Of a stretch of DNA of 64,000 nt, positions 8,323-16,151 are shown one piece after another. Each line of letters opens with the position of its first letter. The stretch's first letter is position 1. The notes under the pieces were generated by a model, which saw nothing but the letters and a program-made list of their open reading frames with translations, made no database searches and had not been told where the DNA came from. The translations under genes were made by a program, and so were the position numbers. This stretch comes from Nitrosopumilus sp. LS_AOA (GTDB lineage Archaea > Thermoproteota > Nitrososphaeria > Nitrososphaerales > Nitrosopumilaceae): positions 81,997-145,996 of the forward strand of contig LFLC01000008.1 of the NCBI GenBank assembly GCA_001543015.1. The letters are read 5' to 3'.

Positions 8323-8817
8323 TTGAAACTACCTGATTCTATTAGAACACAATTCAAAAATCCTCTCGGTGTGCTACTACCTGAAGATATAGCTGACAAG
8401 AAACACATTCTAGAATATCTCTCTGATGATTCGTATGTCATTACAGTAGGGGATCGTACCACTGAAAAAATGATAGAGTTTGGAATAATTCCCTCTCTAC
8501 AAATTATTGATGGCATTGAGAAAAGAAAAAAACGAGAATCAATAAAATCAGAAAATACTGTAGAACTAGCTGTAGATAATCCTCCAGCAGAAATTACTGA
8601 TTCTAGTATAGAGGTTATCAAAAAAGCATTCACCATGACTAGTCCAGTACGGATTATGGTAAACGGGGAGGAGGACTTGCTTGTCATTCCTGTCTGTATT
8701 CACGCGCCAGATAATGCTGTTGTAATGTATGGGCAACCAAATGAAGGATTGGTAATTGTACAGGTATCTACAGAGATTAGAAATAAAACACAAAAACTAC
8801 TTGATTTAATGGAATAA
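8323..8817 (+). CDS. GTP-dependent dephospho-CoA kinase (DUF359)
   Basis: The 164-residue product matches the archaeal DUF359 family, shown in Thermococcus to phosphorylate dephospho-CoA with GTP in the last step of CoA synthesis. Visible signatures are NPLGVLLPEDI, YVITVGDRTTEKMIEFGIIPSLQIIDG, NPPAEITDSSIEVI, RIMVNGEEDLLVIPVC and VMYGQPNEGLVIV. The start is TTG at 8323, five bases after the mrp stop, so the two genes are probably one transcript. Confidence 0.88.
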   Translation: MKLPDSIRTQFKNPLGVLLPEDIADKKHILEYLSDDSYVITVGDRTTEKMIEFGIIPSLQIIDGIEKRKKRESIKSENTVELAVDNPPAEITDSSIEVIKKAFTMTSPVRIMVNGEEDLLVIPVCIHAPDNAVVMYGQPNEGLVIVQVSTEIRNKTQKLLDLME

Positions 8818-8880
8818 CTAAGGAATGATGAGACGGTGGCTGTATGATTTGATGATTACCCCACTAAACTTCTGACCCTA
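8818..8880 (+). ncRNA. Candidate C/D box sRNA
   Basis: Just after the DUF359 gene there is a C box ATGATGA (8825-8831), a C'-like TTGATGA (8849-8855) and a D box CTGA (8872-8875). The spacings give about 11-17 nt and 16 nt guide regions, as in archaeal 2'-O-methylation guides of about 60 nt. The D' box is degenerate (ATGA region at 8844-8847) and the terminal stem is weak. The target was not identified. Confidence 0.42.
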
Positions 8881-8954
8881 TTATTCATAATTTTGCAAAA
8901 TTTCCCCTTGATGACGTATACTAAAAATACAAATTCTATAATTTGTTATAAGAA

Positions 8955-9806
8955 ATGATGGAGAAAATTTGTTGGGCAAATACTGATAATTTTGAAGAGT
9001 CTGAATTTGTTATAGTTGGTATTCCAGATGAATCTCAATCACATGCATTAAGGAAAGGAACAGAAGAGGCACCATACAAAATACGTCTAGTCTCAAATTT
9101 CCGAGATTCTTATGAACGCAATAATAAAAAATCACTAGGTCGTCCATTTTCAGGAACAGAAAAAAAAGTTCACGATCTTGGAAACATAAGCCGAGTTGAA
9201 ATTGATGAGGTGTATGATAGAATTACTGCGTCTTCAAAAATTCCAATTTCTATGGGGGGAGATCATTCAATCACCCGTCAAATAATAAATTCTATGGGAA
9301 ATAGATTCGGAAAAATGTCTTTAGTTTATTTTGATGCACATCCAGATTTTGTAAGTTCTACCAAAAATTATTATGGTTCAATAATTAATGACGTTCTCTT
9401 AAATATCGATATTAATTCTAGTATCCAAATCGGAATAAGAACTCCTGAACAAGAAGAATTAAACAATATTCAAAAGTATAATCTTGAGGTAATAACACCA
9501 TTTGATATTCAAGAAAAAGGAATTAAAGAAATCACAAAATCTGTTTTGAGTAAATTAGGTGATAAAGTCTATGTTTCATTTGATATGGATTGTATTGATC
9601 CTGCATATGCTCCTGGTGTTTCTGTTCCTGTACCAATGGGTTTGAACAGCACAGATGCAGTCTATCTGTTAAAAGAGATAGTAAAGAAAGGCATTGTAGG
9701 TATGGACATAATGGAAGTTTGTCCTAGTTTTGATATAAAAGATAGAACATCTCATCTGGCTTCTCGAATAATCTCTGAGGTTCTTTATTCGTCAGGAGAA
9801 ACATAA
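8955..9806 (+). CDS. Arginase/agmatinase family hydrolase
   Basis: This 283-residue ureohydrolase has all binuclear manganese ligand motifs: MGGDHSITRQI, YFDAHPDF, and VSFDMDCIDPAYAPGVSVP. It could hydrolyse agmatine to putrescine and urea or arginine to ornithine and urea. The presence of a pyruvoyl arginine decarboxylase at 48960, which makes agmatine, favours agmatinase. The adjacent aldehyde dehydrogenase and proline dehydrogenase favour an arginine/proline route. Substrate choice cannot be settled from motifs. The next gene begins one base after its stop, so they form an operon. Confidence 0.88.
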   Translation: MMEKICWANTDNFEESEFVIVGIPDESQSHALRKGTEEAPYKIRLVSNFRDSYERNNKKSLGRPFSGTEKKVHDLGNISRVEIDEVYDRITASSKIPISMGGDHSITRQIINSMGNRFGKMSLVYFDAHPDFVSSTKNYYGSIINDVLLNIDINSSIQIGIRTPEQEELNNIQKYNLEVITPFDIQEKGIKEITKSVLSKLGDKVYVSFDMDCIDPAYAPGVSVPVPMGLNSTDAVYLLKEIVKKGIVGMDIMEVCPSFDIKDRTSHLASRIISEVLYSSGET

Positions 9807-9807
9807 C

Positions 9808-11379
9808 TTGTCTGAATTTGTAAATGAATACACATGGGGTAAGGCTGTTGCAAATAATTCCACTGAAAAGTTTCAAGAAGACTTTGACAAGGCAATTGAC
9901 AAAGTCAGAGAAGATCTTGGAAAAAAATATCCGATAATAATTAATGGACAAGAAATCTATTCTGATGACTGCTTTACAGTTAGATCTCCTGCAGATACTG
10001 GAATTATTATGGCAGAATTTCCAAAAACATCTACAGATGACACAGAAAATGCCATATCTAGTGCAAAAAACTCATTTGAAAAGTGGAGTAGTACTACATA
10101 TCAAAAAAGAGTTCAAATATTCAGGAATTGTGCTGATGTCTTTTCCAGACAAAAATTCTTTTTGGCAGCATTAATGACATTTGAGAATGGAAAGAATCGC
10201 CTTGAATCTATGGGTGATGTTGATGAGACAATAGACTTTATGAGATTTTATGCATTGCAACTAGAAAAAAACCAAGGGTTCTGCAAGCAAACTATTCACC
10301 CAAACCCTCATGAGAAAACTCAGATTGTAATGAAACCCTATGGTGTATGGGGAATCATTGCACCATTCAACTTTCCTGCTGCAATTGCGATAGGAATGAC
10401 TACTGCTGCACTAATTACAGGAAATACTGTTGTTCTAAAGCCTGCAAGTGATGCGCCATTGTCTTCATTTCAGTTTGCAAAAATCATTTATTCTGAAATT
10501 CCAGATGGCGCAATTAATTTTGTAACAGGTTCTGGAGGAACAGTTGGTAAAACCATCATTGAAAGCAAAAACGTTGATGGCATAGCATTTACTGGCTCTC
10601 ATGATGTTGGCATGAAAGGATTTCAAGAGTTTACAAAATCAACTGCAAAACCATTCATCTCTGAAATGGGTGGAAAAAATCCTGTCATTGTTACTAAACA
10701 TGCTGATTTGGATAAAGCTGCTGATGGAGTAATGAATGCTGCTTTTGGATTTGGCGGACAAAAATGCAGTGCATGCTCTAGGGTTTATGTTCAAAATGAT
10801 GTTGCTGATCAATTTATTTCAAAAATTGTTGAGAAGACAAAGAAACTAAGAATTGGAATGCCATGGAAACAAGATGTGTTCTTGGGTCCTGTAATTAATA
10901 AAGATGCAAAAATAAAATTTGAGAATGCTGTAACTCTTGCAAAACAAGACGGGGAGATTCTTACGGGGGGAAAAGTATTGTCATCATCGGGATTTGAGAA
11001 TGGTTACTTTGTAGAACCTACAATAGTTACAAAATTACCTAATGATCACAAACTTGTCAAAGATGAATTATTTTTGCCATTTTTGTGCATTCAAAAATAT
11101 GAAACCTTTGATGGTGCCATCAAACTTGCAAATCAGACAGAATATGGACTGACTGCAGGGATTTTCAGCAATGATGACAAACAGTTGGAAGAATTCTTTT
11201 CAAAAATTCAAGCAGGTGTTGTGTATGCTAATCGTTTTGCAAGTGCAACAACTGCAGCATTAGTTTCTAGTCAGCCATTTGTTGGATGGAAACATTCAGG
11301 TTCTACTGGAAAAGGGGCAGGTGGTGAAAACTATTTACAACAATTCATGCATAGTCAGACTCAAACTCGATGTGATTGA
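9808..11379 (+). CDS. Aldehyde dehydrogenase, probable delta-1-pyrroline-5-carboxylate dehydrogenase
   Basis: The 523-residue ALDH carries the cofactor motif FNFPAAIAIGMTTAALITGN with VVLKPAS, the general-base Glu in SEMGGKNP and the catalytic Cys in FGGQKCSACSR. Its length and N-terminal extension match P5C dehydrogenases, which oxidise glutamate semialdehyde to glutamate. The proline dehydrogenase that would make P5C lies tail to tail at 11361, supporting this assignment. The start is TTG at 9808, one base after the ureohydrolase stop. Its 3' end overlaps the convergent PRODH gene by 19 bases. Confidence 0.9.
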   Translation: MSEFVNEYTWGKAVANNSTEKFQEDFDKAIDKVREDLGKKYPIIINGQEIYSDDCFTVRSPADTGIIMAEFPKTSTDDTENAISSAKNSFEKWSSTTYQKRVQIFRNCADVFSRQKFFLAALMTFENGKNRLESMGDVDETIDFMRFYALQLEKNQGFCKQTIHPNPHEKTQIVMKPYGVWGIIAPFNFPAAIAIGMTTAALITGNTVVLKPASDAPLSSFQFAKIIYSEIPDGAINFVTGSGGTVGKTIIESKNVDGIAFTGSHDVGMKGFQEFTKSTAKPFISEMGGKNPVIVTKHADLDKAADGVMNAAFGFGGQKCSACSRVYVQNDVADQFISKIVEKTKKLRIGMPWKQDVFLGPVINKDAKIKFENAVTLAKQDGEILTGGKVLSSSGFENGYFVEPTIVTKLPNDHKLVKDELFLPFLCIQKYETFDGAIKLANQTEYGLTAGIFSNDDKQLEEFFSKIQAGVVYANRFASATTAALVSSQPFVGWKHSGSTGKGAGGENYLQQFMHSQTQTRCD

Positions 11380-12233
11380 ATCAATGAACTTCCAAGCAAC
11401 AAAATGTTCCTCTTTCTTTCCTTTATTCGTCTAATTGAATACGGCAACCAATTTACGCCATAAGGAATGTAATCTGAAACAACGAATTTCTTTTTAATCA
11501 ATTTGAGTTTTAATTCTTCTCTTATTCCTTTTAGCATTTGAAATTCAAATTTTTTGGGATACTTTTTTGACAGGTTTTCTGCCTTTTGTATGATTTTTCC
11601 ATCATGTGATGCTATTGCAAATTCATTACCATTTTTGAATAGTTTTCTCATAAGTTTTACATAATTTTTATCCACATCTTCTTTTGATTTGAAAGAGATT
11701 CTTGCCTTTTCTCTATATGCTCCTTTCACTAGACGTATCTTTGCGCCAATTCGTAACAAGTCATTTAGATCATTTTCTGTTCTCTTTAGATTTGCTTGCA
11801 GAGCAATCCCAAGTCTTTCATATTTTGTAAAGTATGATTTGTAAATTTCTATTGTCTCATCTGTATGTTCAGTAGATTCCATATCCAACCAAACAAAGAC
11901 ATGAGCATTGCGAGCCTTTTGGATGATTTTTTCAAAATTACGATAACATTCCTTTTGACTAATTGAAAGACCTATCTGTGTGGGTTTTACTGATATTGCT
12001 CCACGAATCTTCCATTTTCTAAATGAGTTTACAATTTTTTGATATTCATTTACTGTTGTTGAAATCTGTTTTTTTGAAGTATGGTATTCTCCAAGTTTGT
12101 TGATGATTGTATGTCGTCCTGATTGGTATGCCTCTTTTGCTGATCCCAACGCATCATCTATGGTATTTCCTGCTATCCACTGTTTTGCTATTTTAAACAA
12201 AACTTTCTCCATCAACTGTGTACCTGTTACCAC
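11361..12233 (-). CDS. Proline dehydrogenase
   Basis: PRODH oxidises proline to P5C using FAD at the membrane. The 290-residue protein is the minimal (beta-alpha)8 barrel, as in monofunctional microbial enzymes. Signatures are ISVKPTQIGLS, VWLDMEST, IRLVKGAYREKA, FAIASHDGKII, FQMLKGIREEL, YIPYGVNWLPYSIRRIKERK. It converges with the P5C dehydrogenase gene at 9808, giving a complete proline-to-glutamate pathway in two facing genes. Confidence 0.93.
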   Translation of the reverse strand: MVTGTQLMEKVLFKIAKQWIAGNTIDDALGSAKEAYQSGRHTIINKLGEYHTSKKQISTTVNEYQKIVNSFRKWKIRGAISVKPTQIGLSISQKECYRNFEKIIQKARNAHVFVWLDMESTEHTDETIEIYKSYFTKYERLGIALQANLKRTENDLNDLLRIGAKIRLVKGAYREKARISFKSKEDVDKNYVKLMRKLFKNGNEFAIASHDGKIIQKAENLSKKYPKKFEFQMLKGIREELKLKLIKKKFVVSDYIPYGVNWLPYSIRRIKERKRNILLLGSSLIQSHRV

Positions 12234-12322
12234 AGTGAATTTTCCATGTACGTAATTATATGATTTTAGATTAATTGTTCTTTAACCCCAAAGAAGAAAT
12301 TTGATAGTGTCGTATTATCATC

Positions 12323-12394
12323 ATGGACAAGGCTTTTGTTTTAATTAATTGTAAACCTGGTAAAGAATCCTATATTCTAGAGCAATTAAGTGAC
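12323..12394 (+). pseudogene. Truncated RAM-domain (Lrp-like) gene start
   Basis: The first codons read MDKAFVLINCKPGKESYILE, which aligns with the N-termini of the intact RAM-only proteins at 32296 (MEKAFMLISCEIGEE) and 45815 (MHKGFILLNCDLGAEEYIV). After about 24 codons the similarity stops. The frame runs on into an unrelated secreted/membrane protein that has its own Met at 12428. I infer a RAM gene whose 3' part was replaced. Confidence 0.55.
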
Positions 12395-12427
12395 AAAGAA
12401 AATAAGTCTCCAAATTTTGATAACAGT

Positions 12428-13333
12428 ATGAAATTTGTAGTATTGTTAATTTTGGTTGGAATGATAATGCCCGTATTTGCTTTGGAAGAATCAATTATTT
12501 GTCCTAAAGGAACGTATTATGGAGTAGATGATGCAGCAAATGAGGTATGTAGAGATATTGAAAATAACAAGATTGTAAATAGAATTAAAATCATACTTGT
12601 AGATGATAATAGTCATTTAGAAATTACAGATAGTATCAATCAACTTGTAGATGATAATAGTCATTCAGAAATGATGATGTTAGTTGGGCAGTTTGAAGAT
12701 ATAGGTAAAAGTAACAGCTACATTGGGCTTACTTTGGGAATTATAGCAATTGCCATCACCGTTGGTTTTGGAGTTATGGCATCTAAACAAAATAAACTAA
12801 CAAACAATGTACTTCATGAAACTAAATTACTAACTAGTGGAATTAAAAAAGATGTAGATGAAGTTGCAAAAATAAGAAATGCAGTTAAAGAAGATATTTC
12901 ATTCACATTAAAGAAAAGAATTCAATTTGTAAAGAAGAATTTAGAACGTTGTCAAGAAGTATATAAAAAATATAAGGATGAAGAGACAGATGGCAATAAG
13001 AAAAATGGTCTTTTGAATAGCATATTTGGTAATTTTGATAGATGTTATGTTTCTTTTCGAATGGATATAGATTTGATAAAATTAATGGAGATATTTGGAC
13101 GTGAAACAGCAAGACAGTATTGGAATCTTTTAACTGATTTCCAAATGGATTCAAAAAATTATTGGTTAGAAAATCCTGAAGAAGAACTTGGAACTTTTAT
13201 GAATCATGTAAATGATTGTTTAAAAAATACAAAATCTTTTGAAAAAATTATCGAACCTTTTGCTCATGCGTCCATCAACGCAAGAATTGATTTAGACTCA
13301 TCAGATAAAACAACTACAGATTCTGAACCATAA
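12428..13333 (+). CDS. Membrane-anchored protein with signal sequence and coiled region
   Basis: The frame is open from 12323, but Met36 at 12428 begins a clean signal peptide (MKFVVLLILVGMIMPVFALEE), so I use that start (301 aa). The mature part has a short Cys-containing segment (ICPKGTYYGVDDAANEVC) and two copies of LVDDNSH about 18 residues apart. A transmembrane helix (IGLTLGIIAIAITVGFGVMA) and a long charged, helical cytoplasmic region follow. No family is recognised. It may be recently acquired because it follows a truncated RAM gene. Confidence 0.6.
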   Translation: MKFVVLLILVGMIMPVFALEESIICPKGTYYGVDDAANEVCRDIENNKIVNRIKIILVDDNSHLEITDSINQLVDDNSHSEMMMLVGQFEDIGKSNSYIGLTLGIIAIAITVGFGVMASKQNKLTNNVLHETKLLTSGIKKDVDEVAKIRNAVKEDISFTLKKRIQFVKKNLERCQEVYKKYKDEETDGNKKNGLLNSIFGNFDRCYVSFRMDIDLIKLMEIFGRETARQYWNLLTDFQMDSKNYWLENPEEELGTFMNHVNDCLKNTKSFEKIIEPFAHASINARIDLDSSDKTTTDSEP

Positions 13334-13535
13334 TCTTTACCAATATGAAAGGCGGACGGGAATTTTAGAGATTTTACTAAAACTTGGAGTAACATCATCA
13401 TAAACAAGAGTTGGGGGTATGATGTTTGTATAGTCTGTATTGGGTGAGCTGAATTATTCTCAATACATGGTTCAAGCCTCTATAGATTCGAATTTAGGAA
13501 AACTTTTTTGTAATTTGGATGAGAAAAGAAAGATA

Positions 13536-13754
13536 ATGGTTAGTCAACCAATATGGATTGCAGTCGTAATTGTGGTATTTTTTATTGGAATTGGTGCAAG
13601 TTATGCTCATTTTGCAAATACGTATGATCCAATGTCTATGAAAATTCATAATCAAGAATTATTTGATCAAATGATGTCTCATAACCCCAAGATGTCACAG
13701 CAATGGATGGATTCAGACATGATGAATGCCATAATGAATGATCCAGATATGTAA
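13536..13754 (+). CDS. Met-rich single-pass membrane protein, 5' part
   Basis: Reading from ATG 13536 gives a membrane segment (PIWIAVVIVVFFIGIGASYA) followed by a Met/His-rich tail (YDPMSMKIHNQELFDQMMSH, MMNAIMNDPDM). An upstream TTG at 13440 would add 32 residues with no signal character. The frame ends at TAA 13752-13754 but stays open, in the same phase, for another 67 codons (13758-13958) with the same Met-rich composition. Met-rich extracytoplasmic segments often bind copper; that function is only a guess here. Confidence 0.5.
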   Translation: MVSQPIWIAVVIVVFFIGIGASYAHFANTYDPMSMKIHNQELFDQMMSHNPKMSQQWMDSDMMNAIMNDPDM

Positions 13755-13757
13755 AAA

Positions 13758-13958
13758 ATGATTATGATTGCCATGAATGACTCTAATCAAATGCAGATGA
13801 TGGAAGATATGATGACAGACATGATGGAGAGGATGCAAACTGATCCTGTACTAGAACAAGCAATGATTGAACACATGGATAGGATGAAGACATCAAGGGA
13901 TGCTATGATGAATACTGATAATCAGATGACTGATGACATGATGGAAATGAATCCATAA
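13758..13958 (+). CDS. Met-rich protein, in-frame continuation after a stop codon
   Basis: This 66-residue frame (MIMIAMNDSNQMQMMEDMMT onward) is in the same phase as the preceding ORF and separated from it by TAA plus one codon. About a quarter of the residues are Met, many in MM-x-D/E-M patterns, like the tail of the preceding ORF. The likeliest reading is one gene interrupted by a nonsense codon; separate translation from ATG 13758 is also possible. Confidence 0.4.
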   Translation: MIMIAMNDSNQMQMMEDMMTDMMERMQTDPVLEQAMIEHMDRMKTSRDAMMNTDNQMTDDMMEMNP

Positions 13959-13987
13959 TCATATAAAATTAATTTTATTTTCAGCTT

Positions 13988-14026
13988 AGTACAATCTCAT
14001 TTCATCCCCAAAAATAATTCAAGCAT
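13988..14026. repeat. Dispersed intergenic repeat, copy A
   Basis: The stretch AGTACAATCTCATTTCATCC through TTCAAGCAT aligns with 45208-45245 at most positions. Shared blocks are AATCTCATTT, CAAAAAT and TTCAAGCAT. Both copies lie between small genes. A shorter related piece (TGGTTCAAGC-TCTATA) is at 13465-13481. Confidence 0.4.
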
Positions 14027-14039
14027 TAAAGATTAAGGC

Positions 14040-14192
14040 TTAATCTATTTCAAGATCTTTTCGTAATACATCATTTATAATTTGAGAAATATATCTTAAT
14101 TTTCTAGTTTTTATAAATTCATTTGATTGTAATTCCATTATTTTTTTATTTACATCATCATCAAGCATTACTGTTATTTTTTTCTTTTCCAA
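14040..14192 (-). CDS. Small ribbon-helix-helix DNA-binding protein
   Basis: The 50-residue product (TTG start at 14192) reads MEKKKITVMLDDDVNKKIME and continues to ISQIINDVLRKDLEID. A short beta strand (KKITVML), followed by two helices with the spacing of CopG/Arc-type RHH proteins, supports a dimeric DNA-binding protein. No toxin-like partner is obvious next to it. It lies within a patch of small accessory genes. Confidence 0.6.
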   Translation of the reverse strand: MEKKKITVMLDDDVNKKIMELQSNEFIKTRKLRYISQIINDVLRKDLEID

Positions 14193-14412
14193 TTGATTCT
14201 TATTAAAATTCCATAATTAAAAAAGAGACAGTGTTTATTTGTATTCATTTGTAATTATAAATTATTGAAAAATATAATAAAATAAATTTGATAGGCTCAA
14301 TCAGTCTAACAAAAATTCTAAAATTATTCTAAAAAATTACGTCCATGATGTTGCAGGAGAATTAGAAAGTGAAGAATGCTTTGATTAGATTTGATAATTG
14401 TGAATGTGTTAC

Positions 14413-14817
14413 TTATGCAATAATTTGTTCTTGTTGTGATTTTACTGTTTTTGTAATTTTGCCTAATTTGAGTTTGATTGCTTTACTTGTAATTTTGTCA
14501 TGATCTGCATTTTGAGTAGTAGTCATGTAAAGAATATGGTCCTCACCTAATGGAATAACAATACGTTTTATTTTTCCATACTGTGCAATTACATATTCAC
14601 ATTTACCAATCTTTGAGGCAAATTCATTTCGTAACAACCAAGATCGTGTAGCTGATTCAATTGATTTCCGACGTTCTGATTTGCTTAGAAAATTTTTTGC
14701 ATCTGGTCTATGTTCACTATGTTTTACCACACCAAGCATATTGCAAACTGTGGCAAATTGAATTTCTGGACTTATTTTTAGAGCCTTTTCTACCAAATCA
14801 ACATAAGGATCTCCCAT
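14413..14817 (-). CDS. DUF6659-like thaumarchaeal protein
   Basis: The 134-residue protein matches a pattern I associate with DUF6659. An N-terminal helix (PYVDLVEKALKISPEIQFAT) is followed by FLSKSERRKSIESATRSWLL, then GKCEYVIAQYGKIKRIVIPL and the C-terminal ADHDKITSKAIKLKLGKI. The family is largely confined to ammonia-oxidising archaea and resembles roadblock/GAF-like sensory modules. Its function is unknown. No signal peptide or membrane segment is present. Confidence 0.65.
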   Translation of the reverse strand: MGDPYVDLVEKALKISPEIQFATVCNMLGVVKHSEHRPDAKNFLSKSERRKSIESATRSWLLRNEFASKIGKCEYVIAQYGKIKRIVIPLGEDHILYMTTTQNADHDKITSKAIKLKLGKITKTVKSQQEQIIA

Positions 14818-14987
14818 GATACCATTACGTCATAATCTAACTTAAAGGATCATAAACACTTTACATCATATCAAATTACTTTAAGACCATCAAATTGTTT
14901 TAATTTCGTTTAAAAATAAAATAAAAAATAAACATCTGTAAAGATTCAAATAATTTTATTCAAATATTATACACGCACTTGTATGTT

Positions 14988-15098
14988 ATGAGTCAAATTC
15001 AAAAATGTGTCTGTCCTCCTGAAACCCCAAGTCATATTGATGATGAGGATATGATCATTTGTAATTCATGTGATGGTTGGATTGAAGGCCAATATTAG
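14988..15098 (+). CDS. Cys-rich microprotein (36 aa)
   Basis: ATG 14988 to TAG 15096-15098 encodes MSQIQKCVCPPETPSHIDDE and then MIICNSCDGWIEGQY. One CxC and one CxxC pair suggest a small zinc-binding fold. The next Cys-rich frame begins at the very next base (15099), so the two are probably translated together. No family is recognised. Confidence 0.5.
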   Translation: MSQIQKCVCPPETPSHIDDEDMIICNSCDGWIEGQY

Positions 15099-15266
15099 AT
15101 GTTCAAGTTAATACAATTCAGCTGTCAGTGCCAAAAGTGCTACTGTCTAAATCCTGTTTTTGATCAAAACAACATTTGTGCTGAATGTATTTATGAAATA
15201 CATGAAGGTGTAAAAATCACAATTGACTCCACGAAGAATAACCCCCTTTTAGCGTTACAGCATTAA
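15099..15266 (+). CDS. Cys-rich microprotein (55 aa)
   Basis: ATG 15099 directly follows the previous stop codon. The product begins MFKLIQFSCQCQKCYCLNPV and has a second CxxC (NICAECIYEI), a four- to six-Cys zinc-ribbon-like arrangement. Its overlap-free abutment to the 36-residue gene suggests translational coupling. Function unknown. Confidence 0.5.
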   Translation: MFKLIQFSCQCQKCYCLNPVFDQNNICAECIYEIHEGVKITIDSTKNNPLLALQH

Positions 15267-15322
15267 ATCCTTCTTTGTTTAATTCATCAGCTGTAATGTT
15301 GTCTCTGTAGCAGTTCAAAGAT

Positions 15323-15616
15323 CTATGCAGGAACAGATAATTTTTGTAGATAATTATAATGAGTTCTCAAAAAATCCATAATCTTTCTGTCTTCTTTTCT
15401 ATTAACTGGTGCTCCATTTGCAATAATACTGAGATATTTCAAATTAGATTCTAATTGGGATAGTAATTTTTTAATTCCTTCATCATAGTTTAGACTCAAA
15501 AATTCTATAATATTCTCCTCTACATGTAAAATTTCATCTTCTAGATCCTGTATTTCTTGGTGAAGATTATTTTGCATCAATGTTTTAAAAATAAAATCAA
15601 AATTAACTATGGCCAT
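15323..15616 (-). CDS. Small helical protein of unknown function
   Basis: The 97-residue protein is almost entirely helical and acidic in its first half (MQNNLHQEIQDLEDEILHVE is a probable coiled coil), with an alternative start at Met14. A C-terminal segment NRKEDRKIMDFLRTHYNYLQ is also helical. No recognised family, signal peptide or metal site. Confidence 0.5.
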   Translation of the reverse strand: MAIVNFDFIFKTLMQNNLHQEIQDLEDEILHVEENIIEFLSLNYDEGIKKLLSQLESNLKYLSIIANGAPVNRKEDRKIMDFLRTHYNYLQKLSVPA

Positions 15617-15712
15617 TCAATTTCTGAATTCTTGTAAAAAAAAATTAAAAAAAATAAACAAACATTCAGATTTTGAAAATTAATTCAAATCCCACAAAAA
15701 GCCATGCCCTAA

Positions 15713-15991
15713 ATGTGGGGAGATTTGACACAAAATGAGCGTAATATGACTAGTTTTGATAATGTAACTTTGAAGGATTATGGAAAAATCAAAAGAAGCT
15801 TGAAAAAATCCTTCAAAACTATTCCTTGTCTGAGTGACAATAGAATGGTAGTTGAAACTTTTGATATTGTTTTGAGTGATACTAAAGTTCCAATCACATA
15901 CTACAAATCAAAAACACTTCAAATCCCTGATGATTCATCTAATAATTCAAAAAAAGTTATTGAAGTCATACAAAGTGTCTTGAAGCTTTGA
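15713..15991 (+). CDS. Hypothetical protein (92 aa)
   Basis: No family is recognised. The first 11 codons (MWGDLTQNERN) may be non-coding, since Met12 (MTSFDNVTLKDYGKIKRSLK) begins a more natural protein. The rest is a mixed alpha/beta sequence with Lys-rich helix (KRSLKKSFKTI) and a strand pair (VVETFDIVLSDTKVPITYYK). It sits alone between convergent and divergent small genes. Confidence 0.45.
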   Translation: MWGDLTQNERNMTSFDNVTLKDYGKIKRSLKKSFKTIPCLSDNRMVVETFDIVLSDTKVPITYYKSKTLQIPDDSSNNSKKVIEVIQSVLKL

Positions 15992-16112
15992 TTATTCCAC
16001 TACACTTTTGAGCATATTAATTCAAAATTTTGTAAAATTTCATTGAGAGTATTTACAAAAGATATTACTGATAATCAGTAAAAAGAGAATGCCCCCGATT
16101 TACTCGTGAGAA

Positions 16113-16128
16113 TACGACGGTTGTCGTA
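16113..16128. repeat. Short perfect inverted repeat
   Basis: TACGAC (16113-16118) and GTCGTA (16123-16128) form a 6-bp stem around GGTT. It lies between the convergent ends of the 15713 and 16152 genes, where a terminator or processing signal is plausible. Confidence 0.35.
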
Positions 16129-16151
16129 ATAGAAAAACGATATCAATTATT

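Noticed and set aside
15695..15726. Sequence that reads KKPCPKCGEI and stops, like the end of a zinc-ribbon protein
   Set aside because: The frame is closed by a stop shortly upstream and has no start, so at most it is a fragment too short to support.
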